A DNA stretch of 64,000 bases from Elgaria multicarinata webbii. Lineage: Eukaryota; Chordata; Lepidosauria; Squamata; Anguidae. Both the position numbers and the translations under genes were made by a program. The number at the start of each line of letters is the position of its first letter. The stretch's first letter is position 1. The stretch is taken from positions 50,881,538 to 50,945,537 of the forward strand of contig NC_086171.1 of the NCBI RefSeq assembly GCF_023053635.1, in the 5' to 3' direction. A model generated the notes under the pieces. That model had not been told where the DNA came from. It worked only from the letters and a program-made list of their open reading frames with translations, and searched no databases. Below are positions 12,579-25,061 of this stretch, one piece after another.

Positions 12579-12660
12579 TTTGGGGACGGGGAGGGTGGCA
12601 AGGAGAGATGCCCAGGGGTTTGGGGACGGGGAGGGTGGCAAGGAGAGATGCCCAGGGGGC
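12579..12660 (+). repeat. 40-bp tandem duplication in the CpG island
   Basis: Two nearly identical 40-bp units, each beginning TTTGGGGACGGGGAGGGTGG, at 12579 and 12619. Confidence 0.9.
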
Positions 12661-12877
12661 TTCGGAGGGAAGGCGGTGGGCTGAGGGGTTCCTTTCGGGC
12701 GGCGGCGGCCGTGGCCTTCACGTTTCCTCCCTCCTTCGCCGTACCCCAATATGTCTTCGGTTCACTTGGCTGCAGGGTGCTCCTCGGGAAAGGGAAGCCG
12801 CTGCAGCGACGGCGACGCGGTTTCGGGCGACACAATTCGGGCCCAGCTGAGGGAGGAGGAGGAGGAGGAGGCGGGTC

Positions 12878-12974
12878 ATGGCGGAGACGGAGAACGGGGG
12901 CAGCGGCGGCGCCTCCGTGCATGAGACTCGCTTTGAGGCGGCCGTGAAGGTGATTCAGAGTCTGCCCAAAAATG
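12878..12974 (+). CDS. ACBD5: ACBD5 coding exon 1
   Basis: Encodes [11 protein letters not shown] to SLPKN, the start of the acyl-CoA-binding domain. It ends in phase 1 before donor GTAAGT. The exon sits in the CpG island, preceded by a run of GGA triplets in the 5'UTR. Confidence 0.96.
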
Positions 12975-15900
12975 GTAAGTGAAAGAGGAAGCGGGTCGGG
13001 GGGGCGGGGAGACTGTGGAAAGCGGGGGAGCGTTAATGCAAGTTTCCCCCTCCCTCAAAGATGGCATCCTATTTGCGTACCTTTTGGAAAGGGGCAGGAG
13101 GGGAGAGGCAGAGACTGAGTTCTGACAACACGCTAATCAACTGGGGGTGGGTGGGTAATAGGAACAGAATGGGAAACGACCGTTGATTAGCGTGTCGTCC
13201 GAGCGCAGCCAGTATTTCCTTAAATTGGATCAGGTCCCAGGTCCCCACCCACCTACCCATGTAACCGCTAAGAATGGTCTGCATTCCGTCTCTTCTTAGG
13301 GTTGAAAATATATGGATGCCGTTTTCCTAGGAGCTCTTCTCTTGTCAACCATCCCCTGGAGCTTCTCTGAAGGGAGAACTTCTTCTCTGAAGGGACTCCT
13401 GCCACCCAGTCGCTCTCTTTGGAAGTTTACCAAGGTTGTAGGGAAGGGACTACCCAACCACAGTGTCAAAAATGAGGGATGACCCAAACACATTAGGGGA
13501 AACAACAAAAGAGTCTTGTGGCATCTTAAAGGCTAATACATTTATTCTGGCATAGATTTTGTAGACATTGTCCCTAGTAGTCTTTCACAGCCAGAACATT
13601 TCCAGCCCGTTTCGGTTTAATTGACTGTATTTATCTATTTAGGGTGAAATCCTATGCATGTTTAGACAGGAAAAAAAAGTCCTGCAAGTCCCAGCTTTCC
13701 CCAGCCAGTATGCATAGCTGAAAAATGCTGGGAGTTTGTAGGATTTTTTTTCTGTTTAAACAGGCATAGGCAACTCTCGGAGTAGCTAACAGAAGATTAC
13801 AATAAAAACAATAACATACAGTAGTTATTTATTTAAGAGTAGCATAAAACAGATACATTTTAAAAATAAATAAATAAATCTAAAATTACTAGAGAGAGAG
13901 AAAAAGCATTTTAACTTGTGCTGGAAAGGCACCCTAAGCATCTCTGGAAAGTATATTCTAGAACTGGGGTACTACAACTGAGAAGGCCCTGTCATAGGTC
14001 TCTGCCTGCCTCACCACTGAAGGGCCTTTAAGGCAAATCTTAGTAGCTGGAGAAGTTCATTTGGAAGGCAAATCTTAAGAGCTGGACAAGATCACTTACA
14101 CATAGGTAATCCTTACAGTGCAATTTTATATCTACTTTAAAGTAGTAAGTCACCTTGAGTTCAATGGGACTTACTTCCACATAATTGTGTATAGGATTAC
14201 AATCTTAAGATGAAAAACAAGAAAGAGGCTTGTGTTATCTTAAAGACTAACACATTTATTATGGCGTAAGCTTTCATGGACTAGTGTCCACTTCATTAGA
14301 TACATGAAGTGTTATCCTAATTTTATCCTAAAAGTATGTTGTGGCTTCTAGCACACAAAAGCTTATGCCAAAGTAAATGTATTAATCTTTAAGTTGACAC
14401 AAATCTTTGTTTTTGCTGCAACAGACTAACATGAATACCCCTCTGGAAATTGTTAGTGCCTTGGGGTGTTCCCAGACAAGGCTTTTATGGCAACATCATC
14501 TTGCCCCACTCACAGATGAGGGCAAGAGGTAATTGTTTTTTGTTTATGATTCTATTGCTTCTATCTTTTTCCTTAATGCAGAAAATCTGTTAAGGAGAAA
14601 AAGACATAACAGCTGTACAGTTCCTTCTAACTGGTAGCACTATGAGCCTTCTGTCTGGAAGAACCCTTAGGGCAAAATCCTATCACAATTCAAACTTGGA
14701 GGCATTTGATCATCCAGTGCAGGGCAGGAGGAGTGACAAGGCAATCTGTGTCTCCCCACCCTCCTGCCCTGTAGATTTCTCTAGATGGCTTTTTAGCCCA
14801 TTTACCGAGGATGCTTTTGAGGAGGAGGAGAGAAGGAGACTGGGGGAGGCTCCAGATAAGCCATATCCTGGCCTCTCCAGTCTCCTCCCCTTCCCGCACA
14901 CTGGAATGCCCTTTTCCTTCTCCTCCGAGGTCGGTTTTCTGGTTTATTTATTTATTTACAATATTTATATGCTGCTCCCCATTGAAAATTTGGAAGCAGT
15001 GTACAAGATTAAATAAAATAAAAACAGAATAAAACACTTTAAAATAGATTTTAAAAGAAGCAAAATGTACACTGAACTGTGGCTGGTCGTTAAGGAAAGG
15101 CTTCCTGGAAGTTGGTGCCTGCCTGACCTCCAGTGATGTGGCAGGGAATTCCATAGGAGGGGGGTTACCATGCTGAAGGCTCTTCCCCTGGTGGACTCCA
15201 ATCAGAAGATGGGTCTGTGTGGAACCACCAGGAGCATGCCCTCGGATGACCTCAGTGACTGGGCAGGTTGGTAGGGGAGATGGCGCTTTCTCAGGTATCC
15301 TGGTCCCAAGTTGTTTAGGGCTTTGTACACAAGTACAAGAACCTTAAACCTGGCCCGGTAGCGAATAGGCAATTGATGAAGCTCTTTCCGCACCAATTGT
15401 GAGGGGGCAGGCAAGGAGGGTTGAATCTCCGATTCCCCCTTCAGAAGTCGGAGCACTGTGGTCCCTGGGACGCTCTCTTAAAGCGTTATCCTATTGTCCT
15501 CTGTACTGCTGTGTAAGCATTGTCTGTTTATGTATAATCCTGATACTTTATTAATTATAATACACATTGCAATGGATATTGTTAAAGTTTAATTGAAAGC
15601 AGGGATAGAAAATCCCCAAAACAATTTTGCTGACTCCCCCACTCCCGTATCCCATCACCATTCAATGGTTTAAAAATATTCTACCAATCCTGCTTTGCCT
15701 TGCTTCCATTAAAAAAAACACAACATGATGGTGTTATCCCTAGCATTGCAAACGATGAAGGTGTTTTGCCTTGAGCATATTATGCTCCCACTTGATTTTG
15801 CGTAGGTGATAGCTTCTGAGTGAAAACAATATTAATTTTCAAGTAATTTGGTTTTCCCACTCCACCCTTGTGTGAAATTGCTGGAGCACAGGAATTCATA

Positions 15901-18900
15901 TCACTGAAACAGCAAACATACAATATGTAAATTAGTGTTAAGAATCTCTGGAGAGGTGTAACACTTGCCTTCCTTTTCTCAAGATTGGTTATTAGTAATT
16001 ATAAAGGAGAAAAGGCTTTCCTTTTCAGCAATCCAAACCTGACTCCAGCAATGAGCATCACCATTTTAGAGAGACTTCCAAGTATTCATGTGTGGCTATA
16101 CTGTTTTGTCTGTGTGTCTTTAAAAGCTAAAAAGTGAAACTGTGTTTTAGAGTCGCATAAGGGCACTTCCTTCAATACAGTGTTGTCATGAATGTGGGTT
16201 GTATGTGATGGTGCCATTCTGCGAGTGGAATGGGCACTGCTAGCAGATTGAATTAGCACTTCCCTTTGCAGTTCCTCCGCTTACCCCCCCCCCCAAATCT
16301 ATTTCAGAGGGTTGGGGAGGGGACATCCGTTCACGTAACGTTGGTTTTAGCCCACTGCTCCTATATATCACTCTTGGGACTAAAAGTGAAATTAAGGAAG
16401 TATCGATATGTGTCTGTTGTGAAAGACTTTAATATGATGAACTCATTGCCAGCATATTTATGACTTAATATTTGAAAATAGGAAATGGCCTTCAAGGTGT
16501 GTATCTGTTTCTAATGTAACTTCAGAATCTGATGTACTTATGAGTCTGAAATTGGGAGATAGGCCAGTTCGGCAGTCATCTGCAAGCCTTTTAGAGGATG
16601 TGCAAGGCTTAATGAAGGTCAGACACACTAGCTAAAGGGGTATCATAAACAGTGTCCTCTTCACATGAATTTCAGTAGGACAGCTATTATTGGGGTGGCC
16701 ATGGAAGACAATGCAAAATCTTAACTTCAGTCTCTGTTATCAGTTCCCAATAGCCATGGAGTCAGTATTCCATCTGTGTTGAGTTTATACAGAAATTATG
16801 TGTTTTAAAAGTTAATTTCTCTTATGGCATTTCTCACTCTAAAACTCTTTCCTATAGGTTCATTCCAGCCAACAAATGAAATGATGCTCAAGTTCTATAG
16901 TTTCTACAAGCAAGCAACTCAAGGACCTTGTAATAGTCCAAGACCTGGATTTTGGGATCCTATTGGTAGATATAAATGGTAAGAGAAAAATGTTTTAAGC
17001 TCTAAAACATTTCCTGCTCAGGAAGGGAAGGTTAGCTTTATCTATTTTTTTACATGAGGAAGAGCTGTAATCCATTGGTAGAATTTAGGCTTTGCATCCA
17101 GATGTTCCCAAGATCAATACCTGGCGAGTCTAGGCAGGTCTGGGAAAGGTTTCTGTCTCAAACCAGCTGTTTTCTATTCCATGCCCTCCAGATGTTTTGA
17201 GCTATAATTCCCTGGATTCCTGACCATTCCATGCTGGCTAGGGCTGCTGGGAAGAGAGGTCCAAAACATCTGTAGGGCATCAAGCTGAGTAAGGCTGGTC
17301 TAAAACCCTAGAGAGCCATTGCCACTCATTGTAGACATTACTGATCCATGGCCTGACTTGGTATTTGACATTCCTATCTTCTTATGGCTATTTCTTACAT
17401 CTGGACAAAAGCTTCATTAGTAAATGTGTAGTTGGGGAGATTCTCTATTTTTCTTGATGTCATTTCAGACGTTTGTCACCTGGGGGGATAGAAAGTCCTC
17501 TCACTGTTAAACTTTTATTTTTATAAGTGATATATTCAACTGTCACAACAGATTGGTAAAGTTAATTTTTTACTCAGACAGAGGTTAAACCAAGTTAAGA
17601 GTTCATTCTAATATTTGTTAGAAGGGGAATGCACAGCATCTGAGAGGTGAAGGCATTGGGTGGAGGGGGAATTGAAAAGATTAAAAAACAACAATTTCTC
17701 CCATTTTTTCCAAAGACAAAAAAAGTGGGATTTTATTTTTAAAAAAGGATTTCAATATCCCCATTTTTTTCTGGGGGTGGGTAGTTTGGGGGGTGGATGG
17801 GAGGGCTTCACATCCCTACACAACATAGATTAAACATTGGGTTGGATCTAGACTTAGTCATGCTTAGAGTAGACCCACTGAAATAAATTGGACTTACATT
17901 CCTCATGTCTTACTTGTCCCATTGATTTCAAAGGGATCTACTCTAAGTATGACCAAGTCTGTATCCAACCCATAATTGAGAAAAATACAAAGCCATGAAG
18001 AAGTTCATGTGGGTGGTTTGTGGGGAGAGTGTATCCTTGCTGACTGACATCTCTCTTTTAAACATTTTTAAAAAGCTGCAGAAGTCTACTTGTAGGAATA
18101 CTTGGCAATTTAAAATGTCAGAAAAGCAAAAACTTAAAACAGTACTTCATGGGGGGAAACTAATCAAATTACGTTGGCATAGGCCAGAGGAGTGTGTGTG
18201 TTAGGCCATAGATAGAGCTAAAAGGTTTCTGTGACCCATATGCAACTATAATGCATACACCTCTAGGAAAATGCAATCTGGAGTGAGGATAGGTAACAGA
18301 GAACCACATTTTTCCAGCTACAGTAAAATAAATAAAACCAGTGCTAGGAAATTGTGACTTCCCCATGGCAGCTCTGTGGGAAAGATGCTCCATCTTGCAC
18401 AGAACAGACATACAGAATCCTTTATATCCAGCTGCATAAGTGCTGCACTTTCAAAGTACAAAAAGTCCCTGATGTGCTGGCTTCACTGGTACTATATGTC
18501 ATGACTAGGCCTGTTCCCCTTAGGCTGGGGAAGGAGTTCAGGCCATCAATTGGAATAAGATTCTGAAGCAGAAGAGACAGTGCCGGAAAAGTACCAGCCT
18601 ATATGGGGAGTGGGGGAGGTGACTCTCTTCACCAGCTGGGAATGAACCTTTCACAGACTTATCTCTGAAAATGTCAACAGCACACAGTCTGTGGGAAATC
18701 AGTATTCTTCAGAGGGGGAGGGCACTTCAGGGCTAGCTGATCCTAGAGTATGCTGCAGACTCAAATGGGTAGAGCTAAAGGAAGGCGAGAGAAGGTCGCA
18801 AGGGCTTCTTCAGAACCAGGCCACAGCTAGACCTAAGGTTTATCCTGGGATCATCCAGGGTTCGCCCCTGCCTGAGCACTGGATCCCCTGTGTGTCACCT

Positions 18901-21900
18901 AGATGAACAGGTTTGACCCCTGGATGATCCAGGGATAAACCTTAGGTCTAGCTACGGCCCCAGTCTCCTTGAAGTTAAAGCATTCTGGGAAAAGGCTTTC
19001 CATTTTTCTTGAAAGGACAATTGTCTCACTCAGTTTGCATAGTTTTTGCCTAGACGAAAGTTCCTAGAGGTTAGACTCTCTTCAGGTGGGAAGAGATGTT
19101 TATTGCCTGAATAAAGCTTTGTGGATTATGTAGCAGACCTCTTTGTTGTCTCCCAATAAGGCGGGAAGTTTGGGGAAACACAACACTATATAAAAAGAGC
19201 TTTAGGGCTGTGGCCTACAGTGAGGCAAGGGTAAGAAGGAAAAACAATGGAAATTAGGGCATTTATTCAAGATTATTCAAGATCAAAGAAGTTACTTGTT
19301 GACAGATCTAGAAACCAAACCACCTATGTTAAAACTCCATTCTGTATCCAAGAATTCATGCTGTTCTTCAGACAATGAATACATGTTTATGTTTGGAAAA
19401 CTAACTGAACCGTGGCCAGTTACTGTCATAACAGAATCAAGGGCACATTAATAAAAACAATTCTATTAAGCATTATAGCATATCTGCCTAATTTTCAGAG
19501 TGAAGCAGCTGCCACAGGCCGCAGATTTTAGGTGTTATGAAAGGGCAGAAAAGGATTAGTTTATTTAATTTTTACTCCTGGGAATTGGAATAGATGCCTG
19601 TGGGATTTTCTACCTAGTGTGCCAAAATAACTGCTAGCTTTGGGTACTGTGCACCTTGATGTGGGTGTGTGGGTTGGTAAAAAAGAGGAGAGACTGGCTC
19701 TGGTGTCTAAATACAAGCTTTTTCAATGTATTGGATGGTTTCTTTCAGGTCTTCATGTCAATAACTTACAGAGATAAATATCACAATGTTTAACAACTCC
19801 TATGCAATGGCATTGTCCCTGTTGTATTTAGTTATGCACATTCATTAGTTTGTAATCAAATACTAATATACATATATATATTCTGTGTTAAATAGAGCCC
19901 CTGAAGGACTGTCATCATCTGAAACGTTGGGCTATCTGAAGTTTTAAAAACTTTTTTAAAATACTTTTTTTAACAAGAAAAATAAAAAAATCTTCTCACC
20001 AGCACCAGAGCCAGTCTCTCCTCTTTTTTGCACATAATTTTGGTGCTTTTCCCTCCAACCCATCTGTGTAGGTTGGTAGCCAATTGCTGTTCCACCTCAG
20101 GCAGCAAAACATCTTGGGCTGGCCTTAGTAGCTTTTACATGTTTTGAGGATGTTTGTGATATTTATTGTAGGGATGCATGGAGTGCTTTAGGGAATATGC
20201 CCAAAGAAGATGCTATGATTGCCTATGTTGAAGAAATGAAAAAGGTAAGAGTTGTTGGGTACGTAAAAGAAAACAAATATTCCACAGTAAGTTTATTTCT
20301 AGGCTGTTGAATCCTGAAACATGATTAACTTCTAGCTAAGTTTCAGAAGGGATTTATGTGAATTATTTGATGGACTTTAAATTTCATTCTGTTGTTTTCA
20401 GCCCAGCTCTCCAGCCTATCAAGATCACTTTGAAGTTTAATTTTGTCTTCCAGGGTATTAGCTATCCTACCCAATTTTGTGTCATTTGCAAATTTGATAA
20501 GCATTCCCTGCACATTCTCATCCCTCCGCCCAGTTTGAGAAGGTACCATTGATTAGTGCTCTTTGAGTCTGGTTCTGTAGCTAACTGTGGATTCACCTAA
20601 TCATTGTTCCATCTAACCCACTTTTAGCTAGTTTGCTGATCAGAATGCCATGTGGTACTTTGTTAAAAGCTTTGCTGAAGTCAAGATATGTTATGTCCAC
20701 AGCATTCCCACGGTCCACAAGGGAGGTTACCCAATCAAAGTATGAGATCAGATTAGTCTGGTAGGATTTGTTCTTGACAAATCCATGCTGGCTTCTAGTA
20801 ATCACTGCATTGTTTTCAAGGTGATTAGAGATTGACTTCTTTATAATCTGCTCCAAAAATTTCCCAGGGATTGATGTCAGACTACAATTCCCAGGTTCCT
20901 CCATTTTGAAGATAGGGACAATGTTAGCCTTCCTCCAGTCGTCCTGCACTTCACCTGTTGTCATGATTTTGCAAAGACAATAGTGGTTCTGAGAGTTCTT
21001 CTGCCAGCTCCTTTATTACTCTAGGATGCAGTTCAGTCGTCACCTCCCTGTCCTCCTGCTTTGTATCCTAGCCTCTGGGCACCAAAGTTACTTCTTGTTC
21101 TGCTAATTTAACTTTAGTAATTGTATGCTCCAATAGCACCTGAGTGGGAGAAGACTGTTGAAATCAATCCAGTAAATGTGTTAAATGTTGTCATTATTAT
21201 TATTATTGTCACATTTGTATATCTTACCTAATATTTTCTTTTGTGAAAGCATCTTTCTTGGCATAGATTTAACTGTAGCACTGTCCCTATCATAGTAGAC
21301 AACAGAATGGAAGTCAGCAAGAGAGAATATCACAAGAAGCTTTATTTGCTGATGGATTTATATAGCTTCTCTATATTCTCTGTACTGTTTATACTATTGT
21401 GCTTTTACTCTGGGTGACAAATTTGCTTTTTTAAAAAAATGAAATGGTAACCAGAGGAGGAATATGCTACGAAAAGGCCCTGACATTTTACTTGATCATT
21501 CCTTTTGCTCATAACAGAAAACTTGCTCTAGAAAACTTGCTTTTGATTCAAATCCTGTGTAGACTTACTTGGAAGCAAGTCCTTCAAAATCTAATAGGAC
21601 TTGCTTGTGAATAAATATGGATAGGATCTAGCCTTAGCAGTGTAATTCTATGCGTGTCTACTCAGAATTAAGTTCTACTGTATTCAGTGGGGCTTACTCC
21701 CAGGCCTCAGCTAGACCTACCGGTCTAGCATGATGGAGGGGTGAGGATCTTGCGATATTTTTATCACGAGATCTCCCCCTCTGTTTACACGCAGCGCATG
21801 ACAACCTCGGAGGGAGAGGACGTCACAGCCGCCTTTTTTGTTTGTTTGTTTTGTTAAAGAACAAGAGTGTACAAATGGTTGTGTGCAAAAGGTAGGTTTT

Positions 21901-24900
21901 TTTATTTTAAATTAATTTCCCCGCTCCCCCCCCCCCCCCCGATGAGACCCGGCTCTTTGCGAGTAACCGCGAGAAACCGGGACAAACCACGACGCCCACA
22001 CACACGTTCGTTCCACGGTCTCTGGATCAGCCTAAGACCATGGAAAAAGCTGCCTGGAAGGGGAGGGCGAGATCCCAGGGCAAGGGAGGGATCATCCCTC
22101 CCTGCTCCCGGGATCCCCCGTGCATCATGTGGTCGCACAGGGAAGATCCTGGGGATTGCCCCGAGATTTTGCCCCGTCTAGCTATGGCCCCAGATAAGTT
22201 GAGTTGGGATAGGCCCATTGCAGTGGGAATCTTGATTTGTCATACAGAGGTGCTACAAGAAACAGCAATTCTGTGGTAGTGGCACTGCTGTAAAGGAAAT
22301 TAATTTTAAAAATTTATAGAAATTTGGGTGGGTGAGCTTTGCTTATCCAGCAAGTTGCAGCCTGATTTAGTATTTAGATCGTTTTGTTTATGATACATAA
22401 AAGGGACAATATCTTAATTTGTTTTTAAAAAAGCTTTTATCTCAAACTATAGTTGAATGTAAACAGAGACTGATACTTGATGTTGTAGTTAAGGATTGAA
22501 CAGAACGATGTACAAGATATTTTTCCCTGTTCCTGTATTCATGTGTAAGTATTGCATTGACTGTCAGACTTGTCAAACCTGTTCATAAACATTTTGTTTT
22601 CCTACAGATTCTTGAAACAATGCCAATGACAGACAAGGTTGAAGAACTACTACATGTGTTAGGCCCCTTCTATGAAATTGTAGAGGATAAAAAGAACAAA
22701 GGATCTGGCATAATAGCAGGTTGGTTTATAAAAAAAACCCTATGTATTCACTATTTTATTAACTTCAGATTACATTAAACTATATTTGATGTCATTTGTT
22801 TGGCTTCTGTTAACAATAACTTTGAAGGTAAATGTAACATTCCTTCTTAAGGCTGCAATCTTATACACCCCTACCTGGTAGTAAGCCCTATTAAAACCAG
22901 TGGGGCTTATTTCTAAGTAGACATATAGGATTGCTCTATAAGTATCCAGAAGACAGGAGGGATAGAACTCTTGTGCAACTGTATAGCTTTCCATTGTTCT
23001 GACATGTTATATCTTCTACAGAAATCTGTTCCAAATCTGACTTGCCTCAGCTTGTTCTTTCATTCTCAATACTGGAACACTCCCATAATTAACCTTGATA
23101 TTTCTTAGAGAAAAAAGCAATAATTCGAAAAGCTGTTTATATGAATTAGTATGTTCTATAATCCAGGTTCTATTACTTGCTAATGAGCAAGAACAGCTAT
23201 TTAAATTCTGCATGTAGAAAAAAGCAACATAAGATAACAATCTCCTGTGTAGTGTACTGTTAAGTTCTCCCTTCCTTATGGCTTACTTTGTATATTTAGG
23301 TCATTTGTATATTTAGGTTCTCCCCAGTTTCCTTCTGTTTTATTGCTTGGAAATACTATATATTGAGGTTTGCAGAGAGGACGAGTCCCTTCCCTATAGT
23401 CTACTGGGATGGGGAAACTGTAGCTCTCCAGATATTGGACTACAACTCTCATTCCCCTTCACCATTGGCTATGCTGACTGGGATGGATGGGAGTTGGAGT
23501 CCAACAACATTTGGATGGCCACAAGTTACCACCCTGTTTGATCTTTAAATTTTAAATTTAATCAGTTTACTAAATGTGTATCCCACTTGTCCATGTAATG
23601 ATGAAAAAACATTTAATAATGTGTCAAAATCTTAGGAACAGTAAGGGCATAGTTAGATGGGGTGATATCCTGGGGATCATCCTGGGACCATCCCTGTGTG
23701 TCCACATGACACATAGGGGATCCCGGGAGCAGGGAGGGATGATCCCTCTCTTTCCCCCAGGATATCACCCTACCTTTTTTTCTTGGTTTTTCTGCGGTCT
23801 CAGGATGATCCCTAGACCATGGAAAGTGTGGCCTGCCGTCGTGGTTTGTCCCGGCTCCTTGCGAGTAACCTAGAGCTGCACACGGGGCACAGAGTTCCTC
23901 AGGAGCTCTATGCCCATTGGAGGTGGGGTGGGGGGAGCAGGGGAAAGTATTTTTTTTAAAAAAAACAACTTATGATTTGAGCTTGTGCGCTCCATCTCCT
24001 TTAAAAGAAAAACAAAAAGGCGTCCGTGCCGTCATGCACAGTGTGTAGACAAGGGCGACAATCATAAAATCGCGAGTTCATCTTCCTCCAACCCCCTTGT
24101 CTAGCTGAGGCCTCAGATTGCATATAATTGTTTCGCCCTGGGCTCCATGTATACACGTTTTGAAATAAACGCATGTATCTATTTTGCGTGTATCAAAGGT
24201 ATAAGTGGTAATATGCCAAGTGCCTCTTATTGAACACCAGTGGTATGTTGGGTTCCGCCAGCAACACACACCTGATGCAGTCCATGCTAAGAGAGTTTAC
24301 AAAAAATAACTGCATTATTATACAAAGAGTTTCACACTAATTGGATTAAAACATTGTGTGATTATGTAGATCTTGGAAGTTGATCAGATCCAGATCATTC
24401 TGTGTTTATTGTCCACTTTTTTGAGAAGTTGTTTATTTTGCTAAGTTCTTTGAAAGTATAGAGGTAACTTAAAATACATAAAATTGCAAATAAGTTAAAG
24501 GCTCGTACGTAATGCCTCTGTGTATTTGATGGACTGACAGAGAGATTAACATCAGCTGTAGATCCAGGTCATTGATCAACATATTCTCTTGTCAATTGGC
24601 AGTGTGCCAAACTCTACTGATGCTCGAGTCATTCATTCAACCAAACCAAAATATAGGTCAAAGTACTCCTCTAAAGAAAACACCATAATTATACAGTATA
24701 TAAACATTAGCATGTTTTAGCACTATTGTAGTTAGTTTGACATAAACAGGTTCTTCTTCGTGGTCTCTGTGCATCACACATATGGGCTCCGTGCCTGCGC
24801 AGGGCCAGGTTCGGAAACTTCTATAGCTGAAAACGTTTTAGGCGGGAACCCCTCCCCCACCGTCCACTGAGCATGCTCAGGGGTTCCCGCCCATTCCCCT

Positions 24901-25014
24901 CAGTTCTCTTCAACCGCCTGTAGGGTCAACAGCGTTTGGAGACTTCTCTGTTTTGGTATCGTTATACCTTAGCTGAAAATACTATTTTCATTCTTTCCTT
25001 AATTCTTCAGTTTT

Positions 25015-25061
<47 letters not shown>

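Larger units (their letters stand above)
12480..13060. promoter_or_regulatory. CpG island and probable main ACBD5 promoter
   Basis: CG dinucleotides and GGCGG runs are dense here and rare on both sides. The island contains the start-codon exon, a 40-bp tandem duplication (12579-12660) and a GGA-repeat 5'UTR. A possible internal acceptor, a pyrimidine-rich stretch ending GGCTGCAG, lies near 12775 and could accept a far-upstream exon. Confidence 0.75.

Noticed and set aside
12446-12947. Overlapping long open frames on both strands in the GC-rich region
   Set aside because: They run in frames other than ACBD5 exon 1, arise from CpG-island composition and the 40-bp duplication, and have low-complexity Pro/Arg/Gly content.
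25021-25058. (TA)n run as a promoter TATA region
   Set aside because: A simple microsatellite inside the DIRS element with no other promoter evidence.
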